Shown here: piece after piece, positions 41,648 to 50,013 of the stretch
How the letters are laid out: every line of letters begins with the position of its first letter
Numbering within the stretch: the stretch's first letter is position 1
DNA from: CBDBZL01 sp965213545
GTDB taxonomy: Bacteria; Pseudomonadota; Alphaproteobacteria; Sphingomonadales; Sphingomonadaceae
DNA: 64,000 nt
Assembly (NCBI GenBank): GCA_965213545.1
Contig: CBDBZL010000002.1
Location: forward strand, 434,001-498,000
Direction: 5' to 3'
Made by a program: the position numbers and the translations under genes
Notes under the pieces: model-generated
What the model was told of the DNA's origin: nothing
Database searches by the model: none
Seen by the model: only the letters and a program-made list of their open reading frames with translations

Positions 41648-42532
41648 TTGGCCGAAACCACGGCCGGGGCCGCCGCTATGCGCTGGCGGCCGCATCGCTA
41701 TGTCGCTCATGACCGGTGCTGCGAGCTGTTCGCGCGCGATTACGGCGGTGGCGGGCCGCCGCTGCTGCTGATGCACGGGCTGACCCGCAACAGCGCCGAT
41801 TTCGAACCGCTCGCGGCCCATCTGGCACCGCGCTACCGGCTGGTTGCGCCCGACCAGCGCGGCCGCGGGCTTTCGCCTTCCGATCCGCAGCCGGAGAATT
41901 ACCGGCCTGACATCTATTGCCGCGACATGTTGGCGCTGCTCGACAGCTTGAAGATCAAGCGGGCGTCGCTCATCGGCACCTCCCTCGGCGGTCTGATGGC
42001 GATGATGATGGCGGCGATGGAGCCCGCCCGCATAGGCCCTGTGGTGCTCAATGATATCGGCCCCGAACTCGCCCAGGAAGGGCTAGCGCGGATTGGCTCC
42101 TATGTCGGTGTGTCCGAGCCGTTCATCGACTGGGACGAGGCGGCGGCTCGGTGCGAGGAAACCCAGTCGGCGGCCTTTCCCGGCTTCGGCCAGGCGGACT
42201 GGATCGCCTTTGCGCAGCGAACCTGCCGCGAGCACCCCGATGGTCGCATCGCCTATGCCTACGACCCCGCGATCGCCGAAGCCTTCGCCGCCGATCCTGC
42301 CGGCAGTCCGGACTTGTGGCCGCTGTTCGAAGCGCTGGACGATCGACCGGTGCTGGTGCTGCGCGGCGCGTTGTCCGATCTGCTCACCGCACAGACCGTG
42401 GCCGAGATGAAACGGCGTCACCGCGGGCCTTTCAGCCATGTCGAAGTGGGGCGGCGAGGCCATGCTCCGCTGCTCGACGAACCCGACGCGCTGGCCGCGA
42501 TCGAGGCTTTCCTCGCCGAATACGTGCAATGA
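41648..42532 (+). CDS. Alpha/beta hydrolase, probable substrate esterase of the uptake operon
   Basis: 294 residues from a TTG 2 bases after the receptor stop; an ATG at codon 11 is the alternative. Alpha/beta-hydrolase motifs: LLLMHGLTRNSADF (HG oxyanion region), VAPDQRGRGLS, nucleophile elbow IGTSLGG, and VGRRGHAPLLDEP with the catalytic His. A likely acid Asp is in LSDLLTAQ. No signal peptide is seen, so it would act on the substrate after import. It probably opens an ester, lactone or ring-cleavage product taken up by the TonB receptor and MFS carrier. The substrate is unknown. Confidence 0.9.
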   Translation: MAETTAGAAAMRWRPHRYVAHDRCCELFARDYGGGGPPLLLMHGLTRNSADFEPLAAHLAPRYRLVAPDQRGRGLSPSDPQPENYRPDIYCRDMLALLDSLKIKRASLIGTSLGGLMAMMMAAMEPARIGPVVLNDIGPELAQEGLARIGSYVGVSEPFIDWDEAAARCEETQSAAFPGFGQADWIAFAQRTCREHPDGRIAYAYDPAIAEAFAADPAGSPDLWPLFEALDDRPVLVLRGALSDLLTAQTVAEMKRRHRGPFSHVEVGRRGHAPLLDEPDALAAIEAFLAEYVQ

Positions 42533-43869
42533 CCTCCACCGGCGCACCACCTGCGACCGGACTTGTCGCCAAGGCGTCCACCAGCCCCAGAGTGGTGCTG
42601 GTGATGCTGCTCATCGTCTACATCTTCAATTTCGTCGATCGACAGATCCTCGCCATCCTGGCCGCGCCGATCCAGGAGGAACTCGAGCTTTCCGACGGCC
42701 AGATGGGCCTATTGGGAGGGCTTGCCTTTGCGCTCCTCTATTCCACCCTGGCGGTTCCGCTTGCCGCATTGGCCGATCGCACCAGCCGCACCTGGGTCAT
42801 CACGGTTTCGCTGGTGGTATGGAGCGGCTGCACCGCTTTATGCGGTATGGCGCAGAACTTCTGGCATATCTTCACCGCACGAGTGGGCGTGGGCGTGGGC
42901 GAAGCGGGCGGCGTGGCGCCGTCCTATGCGCTGATCGGCGACTATTTCCCAAGCGACAGGCGGGCCAGCGCGCTGGCGATCTATTCCCTCGGCATACCGC
43001 TGGGCTCGGCTGCGGGGGTGATGGCGGGGGGCTATATCGCCGCCACGGTGGACTGGCGGCTTGCCTTCTTCGTGGTCGGGTTGGCGGGCGTGCTGATCGC
43101 GCCTGTATTCAAGCTTCTGGTACGAGACCGGCCGCGAAGCGCGCCCACGGCGGGCGCTGACCCCGGTTTTCCTGCCGCCCCCTCCCCCACACCGCCGTCC
43201 GAACCCGTCGCTAGCGGAGACGCCAGCCTGGCGAGCACTGCACGCATTCTGGCGCGCAAGCCGTCCTTCTGGCTGATGTCCTTCGGTGCCGCCTCGGGCT
43301 CGATGCTGGGCTACGGCATCGCCTTCTGGCTGCCCAGCCTGCTCATCCGCAGCTTCGGTCTGACGCTGGTCGAAGCCTCGCTGTTCTTTGGCGCCCTGCT
43401 GCTGATCGGCGGGGTGGCGGGCGTCCTTACCGGCGGGAAACTGGGCGACAAGCTGGGCAGGCGCGACCGCGCCTATTACACCTGGGTTCCCGCAGCGGCA
43501 TACCTGGCAAGCGTGCCGCTATTCGCCGCCGGCATCCTGAGCACGGACTGGGCGTTGGCCTTCGCATTGTTTCTCATCCCCCAGGCGCTGGCCTATATCT
43601 GGCTTGGCCCGGTGCTCTCGGCGATTCAGCACCTGGTCTCCCCGCCCGCGCGGTCGATGGCTTCGGCGCTGTTCCTGCTGATCAACAATCTTATCGGATT
43701 GGGTGGCGGCATTTATGCGCTGGGTGCGTTTTCCGAACTGCTCGGGCCGATCTATGGCGATGAAGCCCTGCGCTATTCCATGCTCTATTCGCTGGCGCTT
43801 TACCTGGTATCGGCGCTGCTGATGGCACTTGCCGGACGCTTCTTAAGGCGCGACTGGGTAAGCGAGTAG
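42529..43869 (+). CDS. Major facilitator superfamily transporter
   Basis: 446 residues from ATG 42529, overlapping the hydrolase stop (ATGA). Twelve membrane helices are suggested by hydrophobicity, with the spinster-like MFS signature FNFVDRQILAILAAPIQEEL in helix 1, ADRTSRTWVIT in the 2-3 loop and GEAGGVAPSYALIGDYFP in helix 4/5. A proline/alanine-rich cytoplasmic loop separates the two halves. It probably carries the substrate across the inner membrane after TonB-dependent uptake. Its stop is 2 bp from that of the convergent treY, leaving no spacer for a terminator. Confidence 0.92.
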   Translation: MTSTGAPPATGLVAKASTSPRVVLVMLLIVYIFNFVDRQILAILAAPIQEELELSDGQMGLLGGLAFALLYSTLAVPLAALADRTSRTWVITVSLVVWSGCTALCGMAQNFWHIFTARVGVGVGEAGGVAPSYALIGDYFPSDRRASALAIYSLGIPLGSAAGVMAGGYIAATVDWRLAFFVVGLAGVLIAPVFKLLVRDRPRSAPTAGADPGFPAAPSPTPPSEPVASGDASLASTARILARKPSFWLMSFGAASGSMLGYGIAFWLPSLLIRSFGLTLVEASLFFGALLLIGGVAGVLTGGKLGDKLGRRDRAYYTWVPAAAYLASVPLFAAGILSTDWALAFALFLIPQALAYIWLGPVLSAIQHLVSPPARSMASALFLLINNLIGLGGGIYALGAFSELLGPIYGDEALRYSMLYSLALYLVSALLMALAGRFLRRDWVSE

Positions 43870-43871
43870 TC

Positions 43872-46310
43872 TCAGCGAACCGGATGCGGCCAGAGCGCGC
43901 ATGGCAGTCTGGGAGCGAGCAGGTTGCCGCCCCGCGCGATCACCTCGCCCAGCGAGCCGCTCGCAGGGCCTGAAAGCATGATCTGGCCCCAAGCCGCCGC
44001 GTCACCCAGATCGGGCACTCCGCCGTCCGGACGCAGGCGCAACGCGGTGACCGCCAGCAACCGGTCCGACCTTTCTCCTCGAGTGAAAACGACAAGATCA
44101 TCGCCCCCCTCGCCCGACAGCGTCACCGGTTCATAGCCCAGCGCGAAGGCGGATGGGCGTTGGCGGCGCAGGTGAAGCAGGTCACGAATCAAGCGCTGCT
44201 TCTCGCTTCCGTCCTCAGCCAGCAACCGGCGGCGCAGGTCGTAATCCACCGACGCGCGGTTATCGGGATCGACCAGGCTCCGATCGGCAAGTTCGGTGCC
44301 CTGGTAAAGATCGGGAACGCCGGGGCAAACGCAGCGCAGGAAGGTCTGCGCGAGGCTCTTCACCCGCTCGATCGGCGCCAGACGATCGACGAACGCACCT
44401 ATTTCGCGGCGCAGGTCAGCCCCCTCATCCGCCAGCAGCAGCGTGTCTATCATGGCCATCATACAGCCTTCGTAATCCTCGTCGGGAGCGGCCCAGGACG
44501 AGCGCAGCTTGGCCTCACGAAGCGCCTTTGCCGCATAGGCCTTGAGCCGCTCGGCATAGGCGTCCAGCGCAGCCCCGTCGTCCTGATCGAAAGGATCGGG
44601 CCAGGCGCCCAGGATCACCTGCAATAGCATGTAGCGGTCGTCCGCCTCCACCCGGTCGGCCAGTGGCATTCGCGCCAGCCAATCGCCCGATGCAGTGACC
44701 CAATCGCCAGCCATCTCGCTCAAGGCAAACAGCCGCGCGCGGACATCCTCGCCCCGCTTGTGGTCATGCGTGGCGGTGGTCAGCATCGAGTGCGGCCAGT
44801 TGCGGGCCCGCTCGGCCTGCCATTGGTGGAACTCGCCGACATTGGCCGAGAACCGCGCCGCATCGAAACCGACATCATTGCGCGAGAGCAGCCGGCCATA
44901 GCGGTAGAACGCGGTATCCTCGACCGCCTTGGCGGCGATCGGCGCGGACAGCTGCTGAAAGCGCAGCACGAACTCGCCCGCCGCCTCGGCCGCAGGTCCC
45001 TCCCCCGCCAGCCAGGCAAGAATGGTCTGCGCCAGCTCGATCTCCCCCGGCGGCGCTTCTGCGGGCAGCAGCGCCTCGACATGCGCGCGCGCGGCGGCAT
45101 CGGCCTCGGCCGCATCCTCACCGGTGCCGTAGGTGCGATAGACCGGGAACAGCACCAGCACCGTCTCGACCGCGCGCGCCCAGGCGGCACGGCTGTGAAG
45201 CGCGGTCTCCGGCGATTGCTCGGCCAGCGCGACCAGCTCCTCAACGGTGGCCTCGAACTGGGCGGAAAACTCCCACTGCAGCATCTGCCGGCGCGCCAGC
45301 AGCTCCTCGCTGGCAAAGGCGGGCGCGCGACCGGACAGCATCGCCCAGTGAAAGGTAAGCGGCTGTTCTCCCCTGGGATCGTGCAGCAGCAGCGAGACCT
45401 GGTCCATGAACTCGTAACCCGTGGTGCCATCTACCGGCCAGTCGGCGGGTAGGCTCTCGCCCGGGCCCAAGATCTTCTCGACCACCAGATAAGCGGGACC
45501 ATCCGTGCGCTGGCGATCGAGCGCATCGAGCCGATCGCGCAAAGTCGCAAGATAGGCAGCCGGATCGGCGAGACCATCGACATGGTCGATCCGCAAGCCA
45601 TCGATCCGTCGCTCGCGATAGAGCCGCAACGGCAGCGCATGGACCGCCTCGAACACCGTGGGTTCCTCGATCCTCAGCCCGGCCAGATCGCTGATCGAGA
45701 AGAACCGGCGCCAGTTGAGCTCATCATGACCCAGCCGCCACCAGGCGAGCAGATAGTTCTGCGCATCCAGCGTTGCGGTAATATCGCCCGGAACGATGGT
45801 ACCCGGGGCCAGCGGGAAGGTCTGGTCGCCATAGAGATGCAGCTGCGGCTCACCGCTCGCTTCGCTTATCTCGGCCTGTCCCTGCTCGAGCACGGTTTCG
45901 AGTGGATCGCCCAGCACGGGCAGCAGCAACCGGCCCTCATGCCGGCTCCAGTCGATATCGAAGAACCCGGCGAAGCGGCTTTGTTCGCCATGTTTCAGCA
46001 CATCCGCCCACCAAGGGTTGGATGGATGGGCCGCGACATGATTGGGGACGATATCCAGGATCAGGCCCATCGCAGCGCCGCGCAGCGCATCGACAAGCCG
46101 CACGAGCCCGTCCTCGCCGCCCAGCGCCGCGCTGATGCGGGTGGGATCGATCACGTCGTAGCCATGCGTCGAGCTGTCGCGCGCTTCGGCCAGCGGGGAC
46201 GCATAGACGTGGCTGACGCCAAGGTCGCGCAGATACGGCACGATGGCCTCGGCATCGGCAAAGGTGAAATCGGCATGGAACTGGAGGCGATAGGTGGCCT
46301 TGGGTATCAT
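43872..46310 (-). CDS. treY: Maltooligosyltrehalose synthase
   Basis: 812 residues from ATG 46310 (MIPKATYRLQFHADFTF), overlapping the malQ stop by 4 bases. A GH13 enzyme, it isomerises the reducing-end alpha-1,4 bond of maltodextrins to alpha-1,1, making a terminal trehalose unit. Motifs: VSHVYASPLAEARDSSTHGYDV, DIVPNHVA, GLRIDHVDGLADP (nucleophile), YLVVEKILGPGE (acid/base Glu), and GTTGYEFMDQVSLLLHDP, which is diagnostic for TreY. It is the last gene of the glucan/trehalose operon and works with TreZ to release trehalose from glucan. Confidence 0.96.
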   Translation of the reverse strand: MIPKATYRLQFHADFTFADAEAIVPYLRDLGVSHVYASPLAEARDSSTHGYDVIDPTRISAALGGEDGLVRLVDALRGAAMGLILDIVPNHVAAHPSNPWWADVLKHGEQSRFAGFFDIDWSRHEGRLLLPVLGDPLETVLEQGQAEISEASGEPQLHLYGDQTFPLAPGTIVPGDITATLDAQNYLLAWWRLGHDELNWRRFFSISDLAGLRIEEPTVFEAVHALPLRLYRERRIDGLRIDHVDGLADPAAYLATLRDRLDALDRQRTDGPAYLVVEKILGPGESLPADWPVDGTTGYEFMDQVSLLLHDPRGEQPLTFHWAMLSGRAPAFASEELLARRQMLQWEFSAQFEATVEELVALAEQSPETALHSRAAWARAVETVLVLFPVYRTYGTGEDAAEADAAARAHVEALLPAEAPPGEIELAQTILAWLAGEGPAAEAAGEFVLRFQQLSAPIAAKAVEDTAFYRYGRLLSRNDVGFDAARFSANVGEFHQWQAERARNWPHSMLTTATHDHKRGEDVRARLFALSEMAGDWVTASGDWLARMPLADRVEADDRYMLLQVILGAWPDPFDQDDGAALDAYAERLKAYAAKALREAKLRSSWAAPDEDYEGCMMAMIDTLLLADEGADLRREIGAFVDRLAPIERVKSLAQTFLRCVCPGVPDLYQGTELADRSLVDPDNRASVDYDLRRRLLAEDGSEKQRLIRDLLHLRRQRPSAFALGYEPVTLSGEGGDDLVVFTRGERSDRLLAVTALRLRPDGGVPDLGDAAAWGQIMLSGPASGSLGEVIARGGNLLAPRLPCALWPHPVR

Positions 46311-48286
46311 GGACTGCGTGCTTTCGTGATAGCTATGGCGCGCTCGGCAGTAGCGGGCTGGGCGAGCAGCGCGGCAAGGCTTTGCGGCAGGCGACGGCGC
46401 CAGTTGGGATGCTCGTCTATGGTGCCGGGAAGATTGGGTTGTTCGGCTAGCCCGGCAAGATCCTCCAGCGGGATCAGCGCCAGTTCGCAGGCGCTGTCCG
46501 CGACATGCGCGCAGGCGGCGGTGACGAAGCGGTCGGGCTTTTCGGGGGGTGGCGCATCGCCATGCGCATGACCCGAGAAGACGAGGCGCCGCCATAGCAT
46601 CGCGCGCTCCTGCGCGCGGTGCGCATGTTCCTCATCGCTGGTCTCGAAAGCGCTCTTGCGACCGATCCGCCAGGTCCAGTCAATATCGCGGCCCTGCCAC
46701 CAGCCCGCCAGCGTGGGCAGGTCGTGCGTGCTGGTCATGGCGGCAGCATCGCGGTCCCAAGCCGAGGGATCGACAAAGCCGCCGTCTTGGTCACGCTCGA
46801 ACCACAACACGCGCATTCCGGCAATGCCCACCGCGTCAAGCGCCGAGCGCAGCCCAGTTGGCACCGTACCAAGGTCTTCGCCGATGACGATGGCCCGGTG
46901 GCGCTGGCTCTCGATCGCCAGAATATGCAGCAGATCGGTCAGCGGGAAACTAATGTAGCACCCTTGAGTGGAGGCGCAGCCATCGGGGATCACCCAGATG
47001 CGGGAAAGTCCCAGGATATGGTCGATCCGCACGCCGCCCGCATGCGCCATCGCGCTGGCCAACGTATCCCGGAAGGCACGAAAGCCATCGAGCGCGAGCG
47101 TGAGCGGGTTGAAAGTGGTGAGGCCCCAGTCCTGACCTTCGGGGCCAAGCGGATCGGGCGGCGCGCCTACCGACAGGCCGCGCAGGAACGCGTGCGGACG
47201 GTGCCAGGTGTCGCTGCCCCCACGATCGATGCCAACCGCCAGATCGGTCACCAGCCCGACCATCATCCCGGCGCGCAGTGCCGCATCCTGCGCATTGGCC
47301 AGGCTACGCTGGGCGAGCCCCTGCAGCCAGGCGTGGAACGCGACATCGTCTTTACGGTCGCGGGCGAAATCGCGCACCGCCGTGCTCGATGGATTGTGAT
47401 ACTCCTGCGGCCAGGCGCGCCAGCCATAGAGGCCCTGGCCGCGAAAATGCGCATCGAGCGCGTCGAACGTTGCTTGCGCCAGTATCGCGGCATCGGGCCG
47501 GGGTGCAGGATCGAGGCTGGCGAAAGCGTCGCGCAGGTGCGCCAGGCGGCGCGGGATGGCGGCCTGCCAATCGATGAGCGCCTTCGGCTTTTTCTCGTTT
47601 GCGATGGAAGATGCGACCGCGATGCCCGCCAGATCGGGGTCCGTCAGCAACACGTTGACCACCGTTCGGCTCGATGGACCATAGGGACTGAACCGCCCCG
47701 GGTCCGCCGGGAACAGCGCGTGGACGGGGCTGATCGCCACCAGATCGACGCCGACTTCGGCAAGTGCGGGGACACTGTGCGCAAGAATGCCCAGATCACC
47801 GAACGGCGACGCGTGATCGCCCCGCAGCGAGGGAAGCTGCGCGCACACCCCCCACATCCGCCGCCCGTCCGCAACATCGGAGGGGACCAGGCAGCTTGCC
47901 GGGGAGATCGCAAGCAAGGTCTCGCCTTGGTCATGGACCAGTCGATGAAACCCCATCTGATCCACCGGTGGCATGCGCCCGTTCGCCACGTCCACCTGAC
48001 GCACCGACCCGTCTTCGAGGTGCAGTTCGGCCCTGCCGGCGATCCCCGAAGGCAAGGTGACCTCCTGCCCGGCCAAAGCACTTACGAACGCGCGCTGCGC
48101 CTGCTCGTGAAGCCCAGCCAAGCGGTGCCGGCTTGCTTCGATCGCGCTGGCATCATCGGCCGGCAAGTCGAGCGCGGCGAGCACTTGGCGCAAGGTCGCA
48201 TCGCTTACCTGATGCAGCCGGTCCTCGACGTCGCGCCAGGTAAGCTCGAGCCCCGCCTCTGTGGCGAGCTCATGAAGCGCGCTCAT
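46307..48286 (-). CDS. malQ: 4-alpha-glucanotransferase (amylomaltase)
   Basis: 659 residues from ATG 48286, overlapping the treZ stop (ATGA). A GH77 disproportionating enzyme that shuffles glucan chains between maltooligosaccharides. Motifs: WGVCAQLPSLR, GVRIDHILGLSRIWVIP (nucleophile Asp), AIVIGEDLGTVP (acid/base Glu) and TSTHDLPTLAGWW. The N-terminal ~130 residues (ALHELATEAGLELTWRDV) are the usual extension of proteobacterial MalQ. In this operon it would recycle short dextrins left by GlgX and TreYZ. Confidence 0.95.
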   Translation of the reverse strand: MSALHELATEAGLELTWRDVEDRLHQVSDATLRQVLAALDLPADDASAIEASRHRLAGLHEQAQRAFVSALAGQEVTLPSGIAGRAELHLEDGSVRQVDVANGRMPPVDQMGFHRLVHDQGETLLAISPASCLVPSDVADGRRMWGVCAQLPSLRGDHASPFGDLGILAHSVPALAEVGVDLVAISPVHALFPADPGRFSPYGPSSRTVVNVLLTDPDLAGIAVASSIANEKKPKALIDWQAAIPRRLAHLRDAFASLDPAPRPDAAILAQATFDALDAHFRGQGLYGWRAWPQEYHNPSSTAVRDFARDRKDDVAFHAWLQGLAQRSLANAQDAALRAGMMVGLVTDLAVGIDRGGSDTWHRPHAFLRGLSVGAPPDPLGPEGQDWGLTTFNPLTLALDGFRAFRDTLASAMAHAGGVRIDHILGLSRIWVIPDGCASTQGCYISFPLTDLLHILAIESQRHRAIVIGEDLGTVPTGLRSALDAVGIAGMRVLWFERDQDGGFVDPSAWDRDAAAMTSTHDLPTLAGWWQGRDIDWTWRIGRKSAFETSDEEHAHRAQERAMLWRRLVFSGHAHGDAPPPEKPDRFVTAACAHVADSACELALIPLEDLAGLAEQPNLPGTIDEHPNWRRRLPQSLAALLAQPATAERAIAITKARSP

Positions 48287-50010
48287 GCTTCTTCCAGCGT
48301 GACGATACAGCACGGTCCGGCAGCGGCATCACCGGTGCGAAACAGTTCGCGTCCCGGGGGCTCCTCCATTCGCGACTGCGAGTTCGAGAACCGTGCCATC
48401 ACCGTAAGCAGTGCGCCATTCCCAAGCCGCCAGCGCGCCTGCAGCAGTTCGCCGCCATCTACCTGCGCCCCGGCCGAGCGACAACCATCCAGTTGCGGCA
48501 CAATCTCGCGGGCGCGGATCGTCAGAAGCTCGCGGTAGAGCGCGCGCCATTCATCCGCATCAGGTCCTGGCTGCGGAATAGAGGCGGCGAACGTATCGAC
48601 GCTATTGGGATCGAGGATACGGCCGCGCGCGACTGGATCGGAAAAGGCAGGAAAGCTTGCAAATTCGTTACGTCTTCCCTCGCGCACCGCGTCGGCAAGC
48701 TCGTCCGTGAAATCGGTGAAGAACAAGAACGGCGTACGCGAACCTGTCTCCTCGCCCATGAAGACCAGCGGAATGAAGGGGGTGAGCAACAACAGCGCGA
48801 CACCGGCGCGCAGGGTTTGCCGGTCTATCAGTGAGATAAGCCGTTCGCCGTGCGCCCTGTTGCCCACCTGGTCATGGTTCTGGAGGAAATTGACAAAGGC
48901 CGTGGGCGGAAGATGACCCGAAGGCGCACCGCGCGCATGGGCCCGGTCGAACTCCTCACCCTGAAAAGCGAACCCGTCCTCCAGCGCACGTGTCAGCAGC
49001 TGCGTAGGGCGGGACGAGAAGGCGCCGTAATAGCCATCGCTCTCGCCGGTGAGCAGGACATGCAAGGCGTTGTGGAAATCATCATTCCACTGCGCATCAT
49101 AGGCCCCCGACAGCCGGTCGGGATCATTGGCGTCGTTCTCGAGCACCAAGTGGATCGCGCGGTCGGGAAAGGCAGCGCGCAACTCGCTGGCCATGGAATC
49201 GAGGAAGGCGTTGTCGGCAATCGCGTGGACCGCATCGAAGCGCAGCCCGTCGAAGCCGTAATCGCCCAGCCACATCAGCGCATTGTCGATGAAGAACCGC
49301 GCCACCGGCTCGCGCGCGGTGGCGATGGCCGCACCCCATGGCGTATCCGCGCGGTTGAAGAACTGCTCGGCATAGGCGCCGAGGTAATTGCCGTCGGGTC
49401 CAAAATGGTTGTAGACCACGTCCAGATGGATCGCCAGGCCAAGCCGGTGCGCCTCGTCAACCAGGCTCATCAGTGCTTCGGGCGTTCCATAGGCCTCCGC
49501 CGGCGCATAGGGCAGCACGCCGTCATAGCCCCAGTTTCGCGATCCTGCGAACGCGGCAACCGGCATCAGCTCGATGACGGTGAAGCCCAGCTCGGCAATC
49601 GCCGATAGCTTGTCGCGCACACCTTCGAACCCGCCCAGCACCCCGGCATGGCATTCCCAGATGACCGCTTCACGCCAGGGCCGCCCGCGCCAGTCCTGCG
49701 TGCGCCGTTGATAGGAGCCGGGATCTACGAGCACGCTCCAGCCATGCACCCCGCCATCCTGCGCCCGGCTGGCGGGGTCGGGCACCGCCAGCCCCGAGGG
49801 CAGGCGAAACCGGTAGCGCAATCCGGGCGGCACCTTGCTGTGAGCGACATACCAGCCCGGCTCGTCTGCCGCGGACATCACCACTGCCTCGCCATCGCGC
49901 AGCTCGAGCTGTGGCGGTTCCTCCAGCGAGGGCGCCCATAGCGCAAAGCGGGTGCCACCGTTTGCAAGCGGCTGCGGCCCCCAGCGCATTGCGAGGTTAC
50001 CCGCGGTCAT
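48283..50010 (-). CDS. treZ: Maltooligosyltrehalose trehalohydrolase
   Basis: 575 residues from ATG 50010, 3 bases after the glgX stop. A GH13 enzyme that cuts the alpha-1,4 bond next to the trehalose unit made by TreY, releasing free trehalose. An N-terminal CBM48-like domain (FALWAPSLEEPPQLELRDGE) precedes the barrel with DVVYNHFGPDGNY, GLRFDAVHAI (nucleophile), HLVLENDAND (acid/base region) and LQNHDQVGNRAHGERL, typical of TreZ. It stops in a 4-base overlap with malQ. Confidence 0.96.
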   Translation of the reverse strand: MTAGNLAMRWGPQPLANGGTRFALWAPSLEEPPQLELRDGEAVVMSAADEPGWYVAHSKVPPGLRYRFRLPSGLAVPDPASRAQDGGVHGWSVLVDPGSYQRRTQDWRGRPWREAVIWECHAGVLGGFEGVRDKLSAIAELGFTVIELMPVAAFAGSRNWGYDGVLPYAPAEAYGTPEALMSLVDEAHRLGLAIHLDVVYNHFGPDGNYLGAYAEQFFNRADTPWGAAIATAREPVARFFIDNALMWLGDYGFDGLRFDAVHAIADNAFLDSMASELRAAFPDRAIHLVLENDANDPDRLSGAYDAQWNDDFHNALHVLLTGESDGYYGAFSSRPTQLLTRALEDGFAFQGEEFDRAHARGAPSGHLPPTAFVNFLQNHDQVGNRAHGERLISLIDRQTLRAGVALLLLTPFIPLVFMGEETGSRTPFLFFTDFTDELADAVREGRRNEFASFPAFSDPVARGRILDPNSVDTFAASIPQPGPDADEWRALYRELLTIRAREIVPQLDGCRSAGAQVDGGELLQARWRLGNGALLTVMARFSNSQSRMEEPPGRELFRTGDAAAGPCCIVTLEEA

Positions 50011-50013
50011 GGT

